Assembly (NCBI GenBank): GCA_963711595.1
Contig: CAVQER010000007.1
Coordinates: 682,001 to 746,000 of the forward strand
Direction: 5' to 3'
DNA length: 64,000 nt
DNA from: JAUSIF01 sp963711595
Lineage (GTDB): Bacteria > Pseudomonadota > Alphaproteobacteria > Rhizobiales > Xanthobacteraceae
Shown: one piece after another, positions 7,409-16,601 of the stretch
Layout: the number at the start of each line of letters is the position of its first letter
How positions within the stretch are numbered: position 1 is the stretch's first letter
The notes under the pieces: generated by a model
What the model was told of the DNA's origin: nothing
What the model saw: only the letters and a program-made list of their open reading frames with translations
The model's database searches: none
Made by a program: the position numbers and the translations under genes

Positions 7409-10012
7409 ATGAACGACCTGCTTCAGGAATTCCTCACCGAGGCGCAAGAGAGCCTCGAAGTGGTCGACGTCGAGCTCGTACGCTTCGAGCGCGAGCCGAA
7501 TAACGTCGAGCTGCTCGGCCGCATCTTTCGGCTGGTACATACGATCAAAGGCACGTGCGGATTTCTCAGCCTGCCGCAACTCGAGGCGCTGACGCACGCG
7601 GCCGAAACGCTCATGGGAAAATTCCGCGACGGAATGCCCGTGACGCAGGATGCCGTGTCCTTGATCCTGGCGGTGATCGATCGCATCAAGGAAATCCTCG
7701 CCGAGCTCGACCGCACCCAGAACGAACCGTCGGGCGACGACGGCGACCTGATCCGCGAGCTCGAGCATGCCGCCTTCAGTGCTGCTGCGTCGCCTGACAC
7801 ACGCCAGAATGTAGGAACGCTGGTCTATCAGGTGCTCGAACGCCCGCTACGCCCGGGTGAAGTCGCGCTCGACGAGCTGGAACGCGCGTTTCGCGAAGCG
7901 CCGGGCCCATTGCCGGAGGAAGACCGGCGCGTCCCCAGCGACCGCCGCGAAGAGGAGCGCCGCGACCATTCGCACCGCGCGCCAACCCTGCGCGTTCACG
8001 TCGACACCCTCGAGCGACTGATGACGATGGTCTCGGAGCTCGTGCTCACGCGCAACCAGTTGCTCGAGATCATGCGGCGGAGCGACAATCCGGAGCTGAA
8101 CGCTCCGTTCCAGCGGTTGTCGAACATCACCGGTGAGCTGCAGGAAGGCGTGATGAAGACGCGCATGCAGCCGATCGGCAACGCCTGGGCGAAGTTGCCG
8201 CGCATCGTGCGCGATCTTTCGGCCGAGCTAGGCAAGAAGATCGACCTTGTCATGCAGGGCGACGATACGGAGCTCGATCGCCAGCTGCTCGAATTCGTCA
8301 AGGATCCGCTGACTCACATGGTTCGCAATTCAGCGGACCACGGCATCGAGACGCCGGACGAGCGCCGCGCGCTCGGCAAGGTGGAGACCGGCACGATCCG
8401 TCTCTCTGCGTTCCATGAGGGCGGTCACGTCATCATCGAGATCACCGACGACGGCCGCGGACTGAACGCCCCGCGCATCCGCGAGAAGGCAGTGCGGCTC
8501 GGGCTCGTTTCCGAAGCCGACGCGGCCAAGCTCAGCGACGCGCAATCGTTCAGGTTCGTCTTCGCCCCGGGCTTCACGACCGCGACGGAAATCACCAGCG
8601 TTTCCGGACGCGGCGTCGGCATGGACGTCGTCAAGAGCAACATCGACCAGATCGGCGGCACCATCGACATCAAGTCGGTCCCGGGCCAAGGCACCACGCT
8701 CCGCATCAAGATTCCGCTCACGCTCGCGATTGTCTCGGCGCTGATCGTCGATGCGAACGGCGAACGTTTCGCCATCCCGCAAATCGCCGTCGTCGAGCTT
8801 GTGAATGTCAACGGCGACGCCGAGCACAAGATCGAGAACATCAAAGACGCGACGGTATTGCGGTTGCGCGAACAGCTGCTGCCGGTCGTGCACCTGAGCA
8901 CGCTGTTGAAGCTGCCGGAGCCGCAAACCGCGCACGAAGACCAGTTCGTTGTCGTGATGCAGGTCGGCTCGCGGCGCTATGGCGTCGCGGTCGATCAGGT
9001 CCTGCACACGGAGGAGATCGTAGTGAAGCCGATCTCCGCGATGCTGCGGGGCATCAACCTCTTCTCCGGCAATACGATTCTCGGCGACGGCTCGGTCATC
9101 ATGATTCTCGATCCGAACGGCGTGGCCGGGGCGATCGGCGTCAACGCAGATGCGACCACCCCGCATGAGCCCGTCATCGAGCGCTCCGGCGACGAAGATT
9201 CCGACGCGTCGGTGTCGCTCCTCGTCTTCCGCGCCGGCTCGAACGAGCCGAAGGCGGTGCCGATCTCGCTCGTCACCCGCATCGAGGAGATCGATGCGCA
9301 TAGGATCGAGCTGTCGAACGGCAGGCACGTGGTTCAGTACCGCGACAGCCTGATGCCGCTGCTGCCGGTCAACTCAAATGTACGGGTACGGAGCGAGGGG
9401 ATGCAGCCGTTGCTCGTGTTCATCGACAAGGACCGCTCGATGGGGCTTGTCGTCGACGAGATCGTCGACATCGTGAACGAACGGCTCGACATCAAGGTCG
9501 GCAGCCGCACGCCCGGGGTATTGGGCTCGGCGATCATCGATGGTCACGCCACCGAGATCATCGACGTCGCGCACTACCTACCGCTCGCGTTCGAAGACTG
9601 GTTGCACCGCGCCGAAGTGGGCGAGGGTCTTACAAGGCGTGTTCTGCTCGTCGACGATTCCACTTTCTTCCGCAACATGCTGTCGCCGGTGCTGAAGGCG
9701 GCAGGCTACGAGGTAAAGACGGTGGCCGGCGGTGTTGAGGCGCTCGCCGTACTCGAGCGCGACCTGAACTTCGATTTTGTCATCTGCGACATCGAGATGC
9801 CCGGCATCAACGGCTTCGAGGTCGCCGAACGCCTGCGCGCAGATCCACGCACCCAGCATCTGCGCTTGATCGCGCTCTCTTCGCATCACTCGCCGGCGAT
9901 CGTCGAGCGGGGACGCGAGGTCGGATTTGGCAAGTTTGTGGCGAAGTTCGACCGCGACGGACTGCTGACAGCGCTCAAGGAGCGCCAGTTGGATTGGGCG
10001 AGGGCAGCATGA
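7409..10012 (+). CDS. cheA: chemotaxis histidine kinase CheA with C-terminal receiver
   Basis: An 867-residue hybrid kinase. It has an HPt domain with phospho-accepting His44 (LVHTIKGTCGFL) and a dimerisation segment near residues 190-250. The ATPase domain carries HMVRNSADHGIE, GRGLN and GRGVGMDVVKSNI. Two successive CheW-like domains follow (about 440-570 and 600-740). A receiver domain closes the protein, with the phosphorylatable Asp in FVICDIEMPG at about 793. There is no obvious CheY-binding P2 domain. It heads the operon cheA-cheW-cheY-cheB-cheR; its stop overlaps the cheW start (ATGA). The kinase phosphorylates CheY and CheB in response to membrane receptors, none of which is encoded here. 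Confidence 0.95.
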   Translation: MNDLLQEFLTEAQESLEVVDVELVRFEREPNNVELLGRIFRLVHTIKGTCGFLSLPQLEALTHAAETLMGKFRDGMPVTQDAVSLILAVIDRIKEILAELDRTQNEPSGDDGDLIRELEHAAFSAAASPDTRQNVGTLVYQVLERPLRPGEVALDELERAFREAPGPLPEEDRRVPSDRREEERRDHSHRAPTLRVHVDTLERLMTMVSELVLTRNQLLEIMRRSDNPELNAPFQRLSNITGELQEGVMKTRMQPIGNAWAKLPRIVRDLSAELGKKIDLVMQGDDTELDRQLLEFVKDPLTHMVRNSADHGIETPDERRALGKVETGTIRLSAFHEGGHVIIEITDDGRGLNAPRIREKAVRLGLVSEADAAKLSDAQSFRFVFAPGFTTATEITSVSGRGVGMDVVKSNIDQIGGTIDIKSVPGQGTTLRIKIPLTLAIVSALIVDANGERFAIPQIAVVELVNVNGDAEHKIENIKDATVLRLREQLLPVVHLSTLLKLPEPQTAHEDQFVVVMQVGSRRYGVAVDQVLHTEEIVVKPISAMLRGINLFSGNTILGDGSVIMILDPNGVAGAIGVNADATTPHEPVIERSGDEDSDASVSLLVFRAGSNEPKAVPISLVTRIEEIDAHRIELSNGRHVVQYRDSLMPLLPVNSNVRVRSEGMQPLLVFIDKDRSMGLVVDEIVDIVNERLDIKVGSRTPGVLGSAIIDGHATEIIDVAHYLPLAFEDWLHRAEVGEGLTRRVLLVDDSTFFRNMLSPVLKAAGYEVKTVAGGVEALAVLERDLNFDFVICDIEMPGINGFEVAERLRADPRTQHLRLIALSSHHSPAIVERGREVGFGKFVAKFDRDGLLTALKERQLDWARAA

Positions 10013-10473
10013 CGATGCTCACGCGTCACGAAGAAGAAGTCGAATACGTCACAGCCATGGTCGGCACCCAAATGTTCGGCGTACCGATCACGCGCGTGCT
10101 CGACGTTTTCGCGCCCACACGCGTAACGCGGGTGCCGTTGGCGCCGAAGGAAGTTGCTGGCGTGCTGAACCTGCGCGGGCGGATCATGACCGCGGTCTGC
10201 ATGCGGCGCCGCCTCGGCCTGTCACCGCGCGAGTTAGAAGATAAGTGCATGGCACTGGGCGTCGAGGCCGACGGAGAGGCCTACGGCCTGATCGTCGACG
10301 CGGTCGGCGAGGTGCTGAAACTGCCGGTCGCGGATCGGGATGCGATCCCGGTCAATCTCGAGCCCGCGTGGGCGCGCGTCGCCGCCGGCGTGCATCGTCT
10401 TGAGGGTCGGCTTCTCGTCGTGCTCGACGTCGACCGCTGCCTCGAACATCGAAACGAAGCGTTAGCCGCATAG
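10009..10473 (+). CDS. cheW: chemotaxis coupling protein CheW
   Basis: A 154-residue single CheW domain (YVTAMVGTQMFGVPITRVLDV, then VAGVLNLRGRIMTAVCMRRRLG). It links chemoreceptors to CheA at the membrane. The start at 10009 overlaps the cheA stop, which implies translational coupling; alternatives at 9994 and 10015 are less likely. Normal family length. Confidence 0.92.
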   Translation: MTMLTRHEEEVEYVTAMVGTQMFGVPITRVLDVFAPTRVTRVPLAPKEVAGVLNLRGRIMTAVCMRRRLGLSPRELEDKCMALGVEADGEAYGLIVDAVGEVLKLPVADRDAIPVNLEPAWARVAAGVHRLEGRLLVVLDVDRCLEHRNEALAA

Positions 10474-10484
10474 GAGTTCCGAGA

Positions 10485-10851
10485 ATGAAACGCTGTCTGA
10501 TCATCGACGATTCCAGCGTCATCCGAAAGGTCGCGCGCAGAATTCTCGAAGGGTTCGGCTTCACCGTGAGCGAGGCGGCCGACGGCCGGCAGGCGCTCGA
10601 ATTCGTGCGTCAAGGAAATGCCCGAGGCGATCCTGCTCGATTGGAACATGCCGGTCATGGATGGCTATGAATTTCTCCGGGCGCTCCGCGCAATGCCGGG
10701 CGGCGACCGGCCGAAGGTCGTGTTTTGCACGACGGAGAACGATCTCGCGCACATCGCACGCGCGATGCACGCTGGCGCGGACGAGTACATCATGAAGCCG
10801 TTCGACAAAGAGATCGTCGAAGCCAAATTCCAGGAAGTTGGCCTGATCTGA
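10485..10851 (+). pseudogene. cheY: chemotaxis response regulator CheY, frameshifted by one extra G
   Basis: Two frames together make a complete 121-residue receiver. The first runs from 10485 (MKRCLIIDDSSVIRKVARRI...LEFVRQ) and carries the acidic pair. The second (EAILLDWNMPVMDGYEF...EYIMKPFDKEIVE) carries the phospho-accepting Asp and the conserved Lys. The join is at 10614-10615, where CAAGGAAATG would read CAAGAAATG without one G. As given, the first frame ends at 10670 and no functional protein is made. Its position between cheW and cheB is canonical. See the findings for why I suspect a sequence error. Confidence 0.88.
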
Positions 10852-10898
10852 GTTTGCGTCGCCCGCGGGTCCTGCGTTCTGCGTACGTGTAGAGTGAT

Positions 10899-12050
10899 AT
10901 GCCGCAAGCAGCCAGAATTCTGACGACCGCGCCGGACCCGCACATCCGTGTGATGGTGGTCGACGACGCCGTCGTATTTCGCGGTTTGGTTACGCGCTGG
11001 CTCGGCGAAGAGCCGGACATGGAAATCGTCGGATCGCATCGCAACGGCTACGAGGCGTTGGAAAATTTCCTGCGCGTTGATCCCGACGTCGTCGTGCTGG
11101 ACATCGAGATGCCCGGCATCGACGGCCTCGAAACGCTGCCGTTGCTCCTCGCGAAGAAGCCGGACGTCACCGTCATCATTTCCTCCACGGTCACCCGCCG
11201 TAACGCCGAGGTCGGCATCCGCGCGCTTTCGCTTGGTGCGAAGGATTACCTCAGCAAGCCGGAAACCAATCGCGAGCTGACGATGTCGGCCGAGTTCCGG
11301 CGCGACCTCGTGCAGAAGATCCGCGAACTCGGCCGCCGGGGTATGCGCAAGTCGCGCACGCGGGGAACGGACGTGTCCGCGGAGGCGGTTGTCCCGGCGT
11401 TCAAGCTGCGGCCCTATTCGGCGTTTCCGCCGCGCATCCTCGTGATCGGTGCATCGACCGGTGGGCCGCAGGCGCTGCAAGTCCTCATGCGCGGCCTCGA
11501 TCCGGTGCTGCGGCGCCTGCCGGTTCTCGTCACGCAGCATATGCCGCCCACCTTCACGACGATCCTGGCCGAGCATCTTGGCCGGACAATCGCGCGGCCA
11601 GCGCATGAAGGCGTGCACGGGGAAACCGTCTCGGCCGGAACGCTTTACGTCGCTCCGGGCGGACGCCACATGCAGATCGAGCGCAAGGGCGAGCAGACAA
11701 GGCTCGTTATCGACGACAGCCCACACGTGAACTTCTGCCGGCCCTCCGTCGACCCCCTGTTCTCGACCGCCGCAGCGACGTACGGCGCGGGTGTGCTTGC
11801 CGTGGTTCTCACCGGGATGGGCTCCGACGGCTCGGACGGGGCATCGCGCATCGCTGCGGCCGGCGGAACCGTAATCGCGCAGGATGAGGCAACGAGCGTC
11901 GTGTGGGGCATGCCCGGCGCGGCCGCGGAAGCGGGCGCCTGCGCGGGCGTGCTGCCGCTCGAGGCGATCGCTCCGAAAGTGGTCGAACTGGTCACCGGGG
12001 GCGCCCCTGGGGCGTCGAAGGCGCCTACGGCGCGGGAGGCCGCGCGGTGA
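10899..12050 (+). CDS. cheB: chemotaxis protein-glutamate methylesterase CheB
   Basis: A 383-residue protein with an N-terminal receiver (VMVVDDAVVF; phospho-Asp68 in VVVLDIEMPG) and a C-terminal methylesterase domain. The catalytic Ser is in VIGASTGGPQ (near 186), the His in VTQHMPP (near 214) and the Asp in TGMGSDG (near 310). It removes methyl groups from, or deamidates, receptor glutamines for adaptation. The GTG start of cheR overlaps its stop. It has an alanine-rich C-terminal tail. Confidence 0.95.
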   Translation: MPQAARILTTAPDPHIRVMVVDDAVVFRGLVTRWLGEEPDMEIVGSHRNGYEALENFLRVDPDVVVLDIEMPGIDGLETLPLLLAKKPDVTVIISSTVTRRNAEVGIRALSLGAKDYLSKPETNRELTMSAEFRRDLVQKIRELGRRGMRKSRTRGTDVSAEAVVPAFKLRPYSAFPPRILVIGASTGGPQALQVLMRGLDPVLRRLPVLVTQHMPPTFTTILAEHLGRTIARPAHEGVHGETVSAGTLYVAPGGRHMQIERKGEQTRLVIDDSPHVNFCRPSVDPLFSTAAATYGAGVLAVVLTGMGSDGSDGASRIAAAGGTVIAQDEATSVVWGMPGAAAEAGACAGVLPLEAIAPKVVELVTGGAPGASKAPTAREAAR

Positions 12051-12904
12051 ACCCGTTCGAATACGATTATCTTTGCCGGATGCTGAAGGAGCGCTCAGGT
12101 TTGGTGCTCGCGCCGGAGAAGCAATATCTCGTCGACAATCGGCTGGCGCCGGTCGCCCGGCGGCACGGCTGCGCGACCATCTCCGAGCTCATTCAACGAA
12201 CGCGCGGCCCCGACACGGAAAGCCTCAGGATCGAGATCACCGAAGCGATGATGAACAACGAGTCGTTCTTCTTTCGCGACAAGATTCCGTTCGACCTCGT
12301 GCGAGAGGTTGCGATTCCGGAATTATTGCAGAAGCGGGCCCGCTCGCGGCGGATTCGCATCTGGTCGGCCGGGTGCTCGACCGGACAGGAACCGTACTCG
12401 CTGGCCATGCTCCTGCAGGAGATGCGACCGCCTTCCGGATGGCAGGTCGACATCGTCGCGAGCGACATTGCGGGCGACGCATTGGATCGGGCGAAGGCTG
12501 GGCTCTACACCCAGTTCGAGGTGCAGCGTGGACTGCCGATCCAGATGCTGGTCAAGTATTTCGAACAGATCAACGAGCAGTGGCGCATCGTCGAAAAAAT
12601 CCGCGGCATGGTGCAGTTCCGGCGGATCAATTTGCTCAACGATTTCTCGATTATGGGCACGTTCGACCTGGTGCTGCTGCGCAATGTGTTGATCTATCTC
12701 GATCACGCGACCAAGCTCGACGTTCTAGGTCGCGTCCGCGCGGCGACCGCGCCGGATGGCTATCTCGTTCTTGGCGCGGCGGAGACGATGGTCGGACTGG
12801 GCGATGCATTCGCGCCGATTCCGGAGAAACGCGGACTTTACCGGCCCAAGCCGCGCATCGACGCCGTGGCGAAACCGCTGACGAGCGGGGTACGCGTAGC
12901 GTAG
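12047..12904 (+). CDS. cheR: chemotaxis protein methyltransferase CheR
   Basis: A 285-residue SAM-dependent methyltransferase. The N-terminal helical domain carries FEYDYLCRMLKERSG, followed by TEAMMNNESFFFRDK and IRIWSAGCSTGQEPYSLAM, the SAM-binding motif, then FDLVLLRNVLIYL. I chose the GTG at 12047, which overlaps the cheB stop (GTGA); the reading frame extends upstream only through cheB. It methylates chemoreceptor glutamates, opposing CheB, and is the last gene of the che operon. Confidence 0.94.
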   Translation: MNPFEYDYLCRMLKERSGLVLAPEKQYLVDNRLAPVARRHGCATISELIQRTRGPDTESLRIEITEAMMNNESFFFRDKIPFDLVREVAIPELLQKRARSRRIRIWSAGCSTGQEPYSLAMLLQEMRPPSGWQVDIVASDIAGDALDRAKAGLYTQFEVQRGLPIQMLVKYFEQINEQWRIVEKIRGMVQFRRINLLNDFSIMGTFDLVLLRNVLIYLDHATKLDVLGRVRAATAPDGYLVLGAAETMVGLGDAFAPIPEKRGLYRPKPRIDAVAKPLTSGVRVA

Positions 12905-12992
12905 ATCTTTCGGGGAGAGGTAAGAAGTTGCAAAGGGTGCGGGCCAGGCACTGCCCAGCCCGCTCCGTTGCAAGAGTTCGCGTCGCTACCGC

Positions 12993-13229
12993 TCACGCAG
13001 TCCGTCGGACGAAATCCCGAACATATCGCGAGCGAAAGGCATTGTTCGCGTCGGCGTGCCGCCCGATTGCCTGAGGCGGGACTGTCGCTTGGTCCGTCGC
13101 CTTTCGATCGGCGTCGGGCCTGGTTTCGGCAAGCATCTTCTTCAGGACCAGAACTGCGAGGACCTGGGCGCCAATCATCATGAGGAACGCGACGCCCCCA
13201 AGCACCTCGTAAAAACTCATCGTCTCCAC
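12993..13229 (-). CDS. small single-pass membrane protein, unknown
   Basis: A 78-residue protein with one hydrophobic helix (about residues 8-30, VLGGVAFLMMIGAQVLAVLVL) and a charged tail. It could start at GTG 13229, preceded by GGAGAGAG, or at the ATG 13220 three codons later. It lies 11 bp downstream of another small membrane gene on the same strand, probably one transcript. I recognise no family. Confidence 0.5.
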   Translation of the reverse strand: METMSFYEVLGGVAFLMMIGAQVLAVLVLKKMLAETRPDADRKATDQATVPPQAIGRHADANNAFRSRYVRDFVRRTA

Positions 13230-13240
13230 GGCTCTCTCCC

Positions 13241-13546
13241 TCAGTCCAGGATTTCGGGGTTCGAGGTTTCCGACAGCGGGCCGAGACCGTCGTCCCGCAC
13301 GTTCACTTCATTGTCGAATTCCTCGAAGCCCGTCACATACGAGCCGTTCGCCGCGGCGGCGTAAGCGGTCCGGTGGGCGTTCTGGTCCATGACCACGCTG
13401 TTTTCGAGACCGGCCGAGCCGAATTCGAAAGGTGTAGTCCGTGGAACGTTGGCGATTGCCGCTGCCGCGACCATGGCGATGGCGACCGCGACGCCCGTAA
13501 CGGCCAAGCGGGTGCGCCAATTGGGGAAGGTGATTTGCGGGTTCAT
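13241..13546 (-). CDS. small membrane or exported protein, unknown
   Basis: A 101-residue protein with one hydrophobic segment (about residues 14-33) after NPQITFPNWRTRLAVTG, then a small polar domain ending NPEILD. The start at 13546 is chosen because GGAGG lies seven bases upstream; the frame continues upstream without such support. Forms a probable two-gene unit with 12993-13229. The 211 bp to the divergent regulator hold nothing else I can call. No family recognised. Confidence 0.55.
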   Translation of the reverse strand: MNPQITFPNWRTRLAVTGVAVAIAMVAAAAIANVPRTTPFEFGSAGLENSVVMDQNAHRTAYAAAANGSYVTGFEEFDNEVNVRDDGLGPLSETSNPEILD

Positions 13547-13757
13547 GTTTTCCTCCGTCGTGAAGGCTCCGCGGATCGCGAAGCCGGGCGGAGGTTCGTC
13601 GGAAGGGCGGTCGTCGGCCGTGAAAGGGTCCGAACCACCAGCGTGAAAAGAGCGTGAAATCTCGTCGGCCGTTGCGGGATTCGACTCCAGTTTCCCCATA
13701 AGCTATTGTTGTTAAAGGTCTTATTCCGGAATTGGTCGCTTTGCGGATGACCAATCC

Positions 13758-15770
13758 ATGACGGCATCGGCGGCAAACAGGAAGGGACACGCGAGCGCGC
13801 GGGATGGTGCGGGCGCCCAGCCCCGCATGTTTCGGCTGCTATTGCTCGGCCCGTTCCAGCTCATCGGTAAAACGGGCGCAGTCGATCTCGGCAACAAGAA
13901 GCTCTGCGCGCTGGTTGCGTTCCTCGCGAGCAACGGACCGACCACGCGCGAGAAACTGATGTCGCTGCTCTGGGGCACCCATTTCGATGCACAGGCGCGG
14001 CAAAACCTTCGCAAAGCCCTTTCAAGAGTACGCCAGGTCTTGAGCGAGCAGGGCTTGGGCGAAGATGTGGTCGTCGCCGACGACGTCACCGTAGCGCTGC
14101 GTGCCGACATGATCGTGTGCGATGCGCAGGTGTTCGAGCGTCTGGCCGCGGAGAGTTCGCGCAATTCGCTGCGCCAGGCGGTGGATCTCTATCGAGACGC
14201 TTTTCTCGCGGACGTGTTGATCTCGGACGAAGCCTGGGCCGAATGGCTGCGAACGCAGCGGGGGCGGCTCGAGGGCCTGCTGGTCGGTGCACTGATCCGG
14301 CTTGCCGAAATCGAACTGCAGCAAAACAATCCGGAGCAGGCACTCGAGTTGGCCAGCAAGGCGATAGTCATCGACAACCTGCGGGAGGATGCGCATCGCC
14401 TTGCGATCCGCGCGCTTGCCGCGACCGGGCGCAAGGCCGAGGCGTTGCGTCGCTACGATCAGCTTGCGGCGCTCTTGAAAGCCGAGCTCAGCACCGAACC
14501 GGATGCGCGAACGCGCGCGCTCGTGGACGAAATTCGCAGGCCGGCCGCAATCGTAGTCGAGCAACCCGTCGCCGACGCAAAGACGTCGGACCTGCCTTCG
14601 ATTGCCGTGCTGCCATTCCGCAGCATCGGCGGCGACAAGGACGCCGACTATTTCGGCGACGGCATGGTCGAGGACATCGTCGTGTCACTCGGCAGTCTCC
14701 ACGAATTGTTCGTCATTTCGCGCGGCTCGACGCTCGCGTTCCGCGGCAAGGATCCGGATCCGCGCGAAATCGGTCGCACGCTCGGCGTACGCTATGTGGT
14801 CGGTGGCAGCGTGCAGCGTTCGGGCAAGCGCTTGCGCGTTTTTGTCGAGCTCTGTGACGCGGAGACTGGGACTGCCCTTTGGACTGACCGCACCGAGGCG
14901 CCGCTCGACGACTTGTTCGACATCCAGGACAGCTACACCGCGTCGTTCGCGAGTCGCATCGCGCCGCATATCCGAAACGCCGAGCTGCGACGCGCGTTGC
15001 GCAAGCGCCCAGAAACCATGACCGCGTACGACTACGTGTTGCGCGGGCTCGAGCACGTTCACCGGGACAGCACGTTCGATCAGGCGGGCGCGTGCTTCCA
15101 GAAGGCGATCGACCGGGAGCCGACGTTTGCGCTGCCTTATGCGTGGTCCGGCTGGTGGCGTTCGATCCTGATCCGGCAGGGCTGGTCGAAGGAGCCGGTG
15201 AAGGACTGGACGCGGGCGGCGCAGATGTCGGCAAAGGCGATCGATCTAGACGGCAGCAATGCGCTTGCGCTCGCGAGCTACGGGCACCTCAAATCCGTGA
15301 TGGAGCGGGACTATGACGGCGCGGAGCTGTTCCTGGAAAGCGCCGTGCAGGCATGTCCGAACGGGCCAATCGGTTGGGTGCTGGGCAGTTTCACCCAGAG
15401 CTATCAGGGGCGAGGCGACGAGGCGATCCGCCGCGCAGGCCAGGCGCTGAAGCTCTCGCCGCTCGACCGCGGGCGTTTCTATTGCCACCTCGCGATGGGC
15501 CTCGGCCATTACGTAGCCGGCCGCTACGGCGAGGCGGTGAAGTGGGGGAAGCTGTCGGCCGCGGAAAATCCGGGCTTCACCTCGACGCTGCGCTATCTCG
15601 CGGCCGCGCACACGGCGGCGGGCGAGGATGACGAAGCGAAGCGTTTTGCGGCGGAAGTGTTGAAGCGCGAGCCGAATTTCTCCCTGCGCAACTACCTGAT
15701 CCCGTTTCGTGACAAGGCGCTGACCGAGCAGCACCGCGCGCGGCTGAGGCAGGCGGGATTGCCGGAATGA
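13758..15770 (+). CDS. BTAD-type transcriptional regulator with FlgO/TolB-like and TPR domains
   Basis: A 670-residue protein in four parts. (1) An N-terminal OmpR-like winged helix of the SARP type (LLLLGPFQLIGKTGAVDLGNKK..., residues 24-115). (2) A BTAD helical domain (about 120-260, with AIRALAATGRKAEALRRYDQL). (3) A SIAVLPFRSIGGDKDADYFGDGM domain (about 280-410), typical of adenylate-cyclase-associated and FlgO-like modules. (4) C-terminal TPR repeats (from about 430). It probably acts as a DNA-binding regulator that senses a ligand or partner through the later domains; targets are unknown. It stands alone, ended by a strong terminator. Confidence 0.8.
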   Translation: MTASAANRKGHASARDGAGAQPRMFRLLLLGPFQLIGKTGAVDLGNKKLCALVAFLASNGPTTREKLMSLLWGTHFDAQARQNLRKALSRVRQVLSEQGLGEDVVVADDVTVALRADMIVCDAQVFERLAAESSRNSLRQAVDLYRDAFLADVLISDEAWAEWLRTQRGRLEGLLVGALIRLAEIELQQNNPEQALELASKAIVIDNLREDAHRLAIRALAATGRKAEALRRYDQLAALLKAELSTEPDARTRALVDEIRRPAAIVVEQPVADAKTSDLPSIAVLPFRSIGGDKDADYFGDGMVEDIVVSLGSLHELFVISRGSTLAFRGKDPDPREIGRTLGVRYVVGGSVQRSGKRLRVFVELCDAETGTALWTDRTEAPLDDLFDIQDSYTASFASRIAPHIRNAELRRALRKRPETMTAYDYVLRGLEHVHRDSTFDQAGACFQKAIDREPTFALPYAWSGWWRSILIRQGWSKEPVKDWTRAAQMSAKAIDLDGSNALALASYGHLKSVMERDYDGAELFLESAVQACPNGPIGWVLGSFTQSYQGRGDEAIRRAGQALKLSPLDRGRFYCHLAMGLGHYVAGRYGEAVKWGKLSAAENPGFTSTLRYLAAAHTAAGEDDEAKRFAAEVLKREPNFSLRNYLIPFRDKALTEQHRARLRQAGLPE

Positions 15771-15814
15771 GAAAGCGGACGGCTGTTTGAAATTTGAATC
15801 GAAAAAAATCTTCA

Positions 15815-15838
15815 CCTCTCCCCGCAGGCGGGGAGAGG
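15815..15838 (-). terminator. hairpin with minus-strand T tract, probable ctrA terminator
   Basis: A perfect 11-bp stem CCTCTCCCCGC/GCGGGGAGAGG with a 2-nt loop. On the minus strand it is followed by TGAAGATTTTTTT. It lies about 60 bp past the ctrA stop and is well placed to end ctrA transcripts. Confidence 0.6.
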
Positions 15839-15852
15839 GACTCAAACGAAAA

Positions 15853-15879
15853 CCCCGCCTTGCGGCGGGGCTTTTCTTT
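15853..15879 (+). terminator. Rho-independent terminator after the BTAD regulator
   Basis: A 7-bp GC stem CCCCGCC/GGCGGGG with loop TTGC, followed by CTTTTCTTT on the + strand. On the minus strand the hairpin is followed by TTTTCG, so it may work in both directions between the convergent regulator and ctrA. Confidence 0.8.
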
Positions 15880-15896
15880 GACTTGCTGTCGAAACG

Positions 15897-16601
15897 TCAG
15901 GCGGCCGAAATGCGCTCGGTCTCTTCGGCCGGCTCGCGCAGCACGTAGCCGCGGCCCCACACGGTCTCGATGTAATTTTTTCCCTGGGAGGCGTTCGCAA
16001 GCTTCTTGCGCAGCTTGCAAATGAACACGTCGATGATCTTGAGCTCGGGCTCGTCCATGCCGCCGTAGAGATGATTGAGGAACATCTCCTTGGTGAGCGT
16101 TGTCCCTTTGCGCAGGGAGAGCAGCTCGAGCATCTGATATTCCTTGCCGGTCAGATGCACGCGCGCGCCGTTCACCTCGACGGTCTTGGTGTCGAGATTG
16201 ACCACGAGATCGCCGGTCGCGATGACCGACTGGGCGTGGCCCTTGGAGCGGCGAACGATTGCGTGAATGCGGGCGACCAGCTCATCCTTGTGGAAGGGCT
16301 TCGTCATGTAGTCGTCGGCCCCGAAACCAAGGCCTTTGACCTTGTCCTCGATGCCGGCGAGCCCCGAAAGGATCAGGATTGGCGTCTTGATCTTGGCTAC
16401 CCGCAGCGACCGCAGCACCTCGTAACCGGACATATCCGGGAGGTTCAGGTCGAGCAGGATGATGTCGTAATCGTAGAGTTTGCCGAGGTCGACGCCTTCT
16501 TCACCGAGATCGGTGGTGTAGACGTTGAAGCTCTCGGATTTGAGCATCAATTCGACGGATTTAGCGGTAGCGCCGTCGTCTTCGATCAGCAGAACGCGCA
16601 T
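15897..16601 (-). CDS. ctrA: cell-cycle master response regulator CtrA
   Basis: A 234-residue OmpR-family regulator whose receiver (MRVLLIEDDGATAKSVELML; phospho-Asp51 in IILLDLNLPD; YMTKPFHKDEL) and DNA-binding domain (TGKEYQMLELLSLRKG, IIDVFICKLRKKL, WGRGYVL) are unmistakably CtrA. Phosphorylated through CckA-ChpT, it controls flagellar, chemotaxis, division and DNA methylation genes by binding TTAA-N7-TTAA. It is adjacent and divergent to fliI. CtrA-type boxes precede flhA and fliF in this window. Confidence 0.97.
   Translation of the reverse strand: MRVLLIEDDGATAKSVELMLKSESFNVYTTDLGEEGVDLGKLYDYDIILLDLNLPDMSGYEVLRSLRVAKIKTPILILSGLAGIEDKVKGLGFGADDYMTKPFHKDELVARIHAIVRRSKGHAQSVIATGDLVVNLDTKTVEVNGARVHLTGKEYQMLELLSLRKGTTLTKEMFLNHLYGGMDEPELKIIDVFICKLRKKLANASQGKNYIETVWGRGYVLREPAEETERISAA

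Noticed and set aside
10600..10630. Programmed frameshifting in cheY
   Set aside because: No slippery heptamer or downstream structure of the known kinds is obvious, and six other genes show the same kind of doublet.
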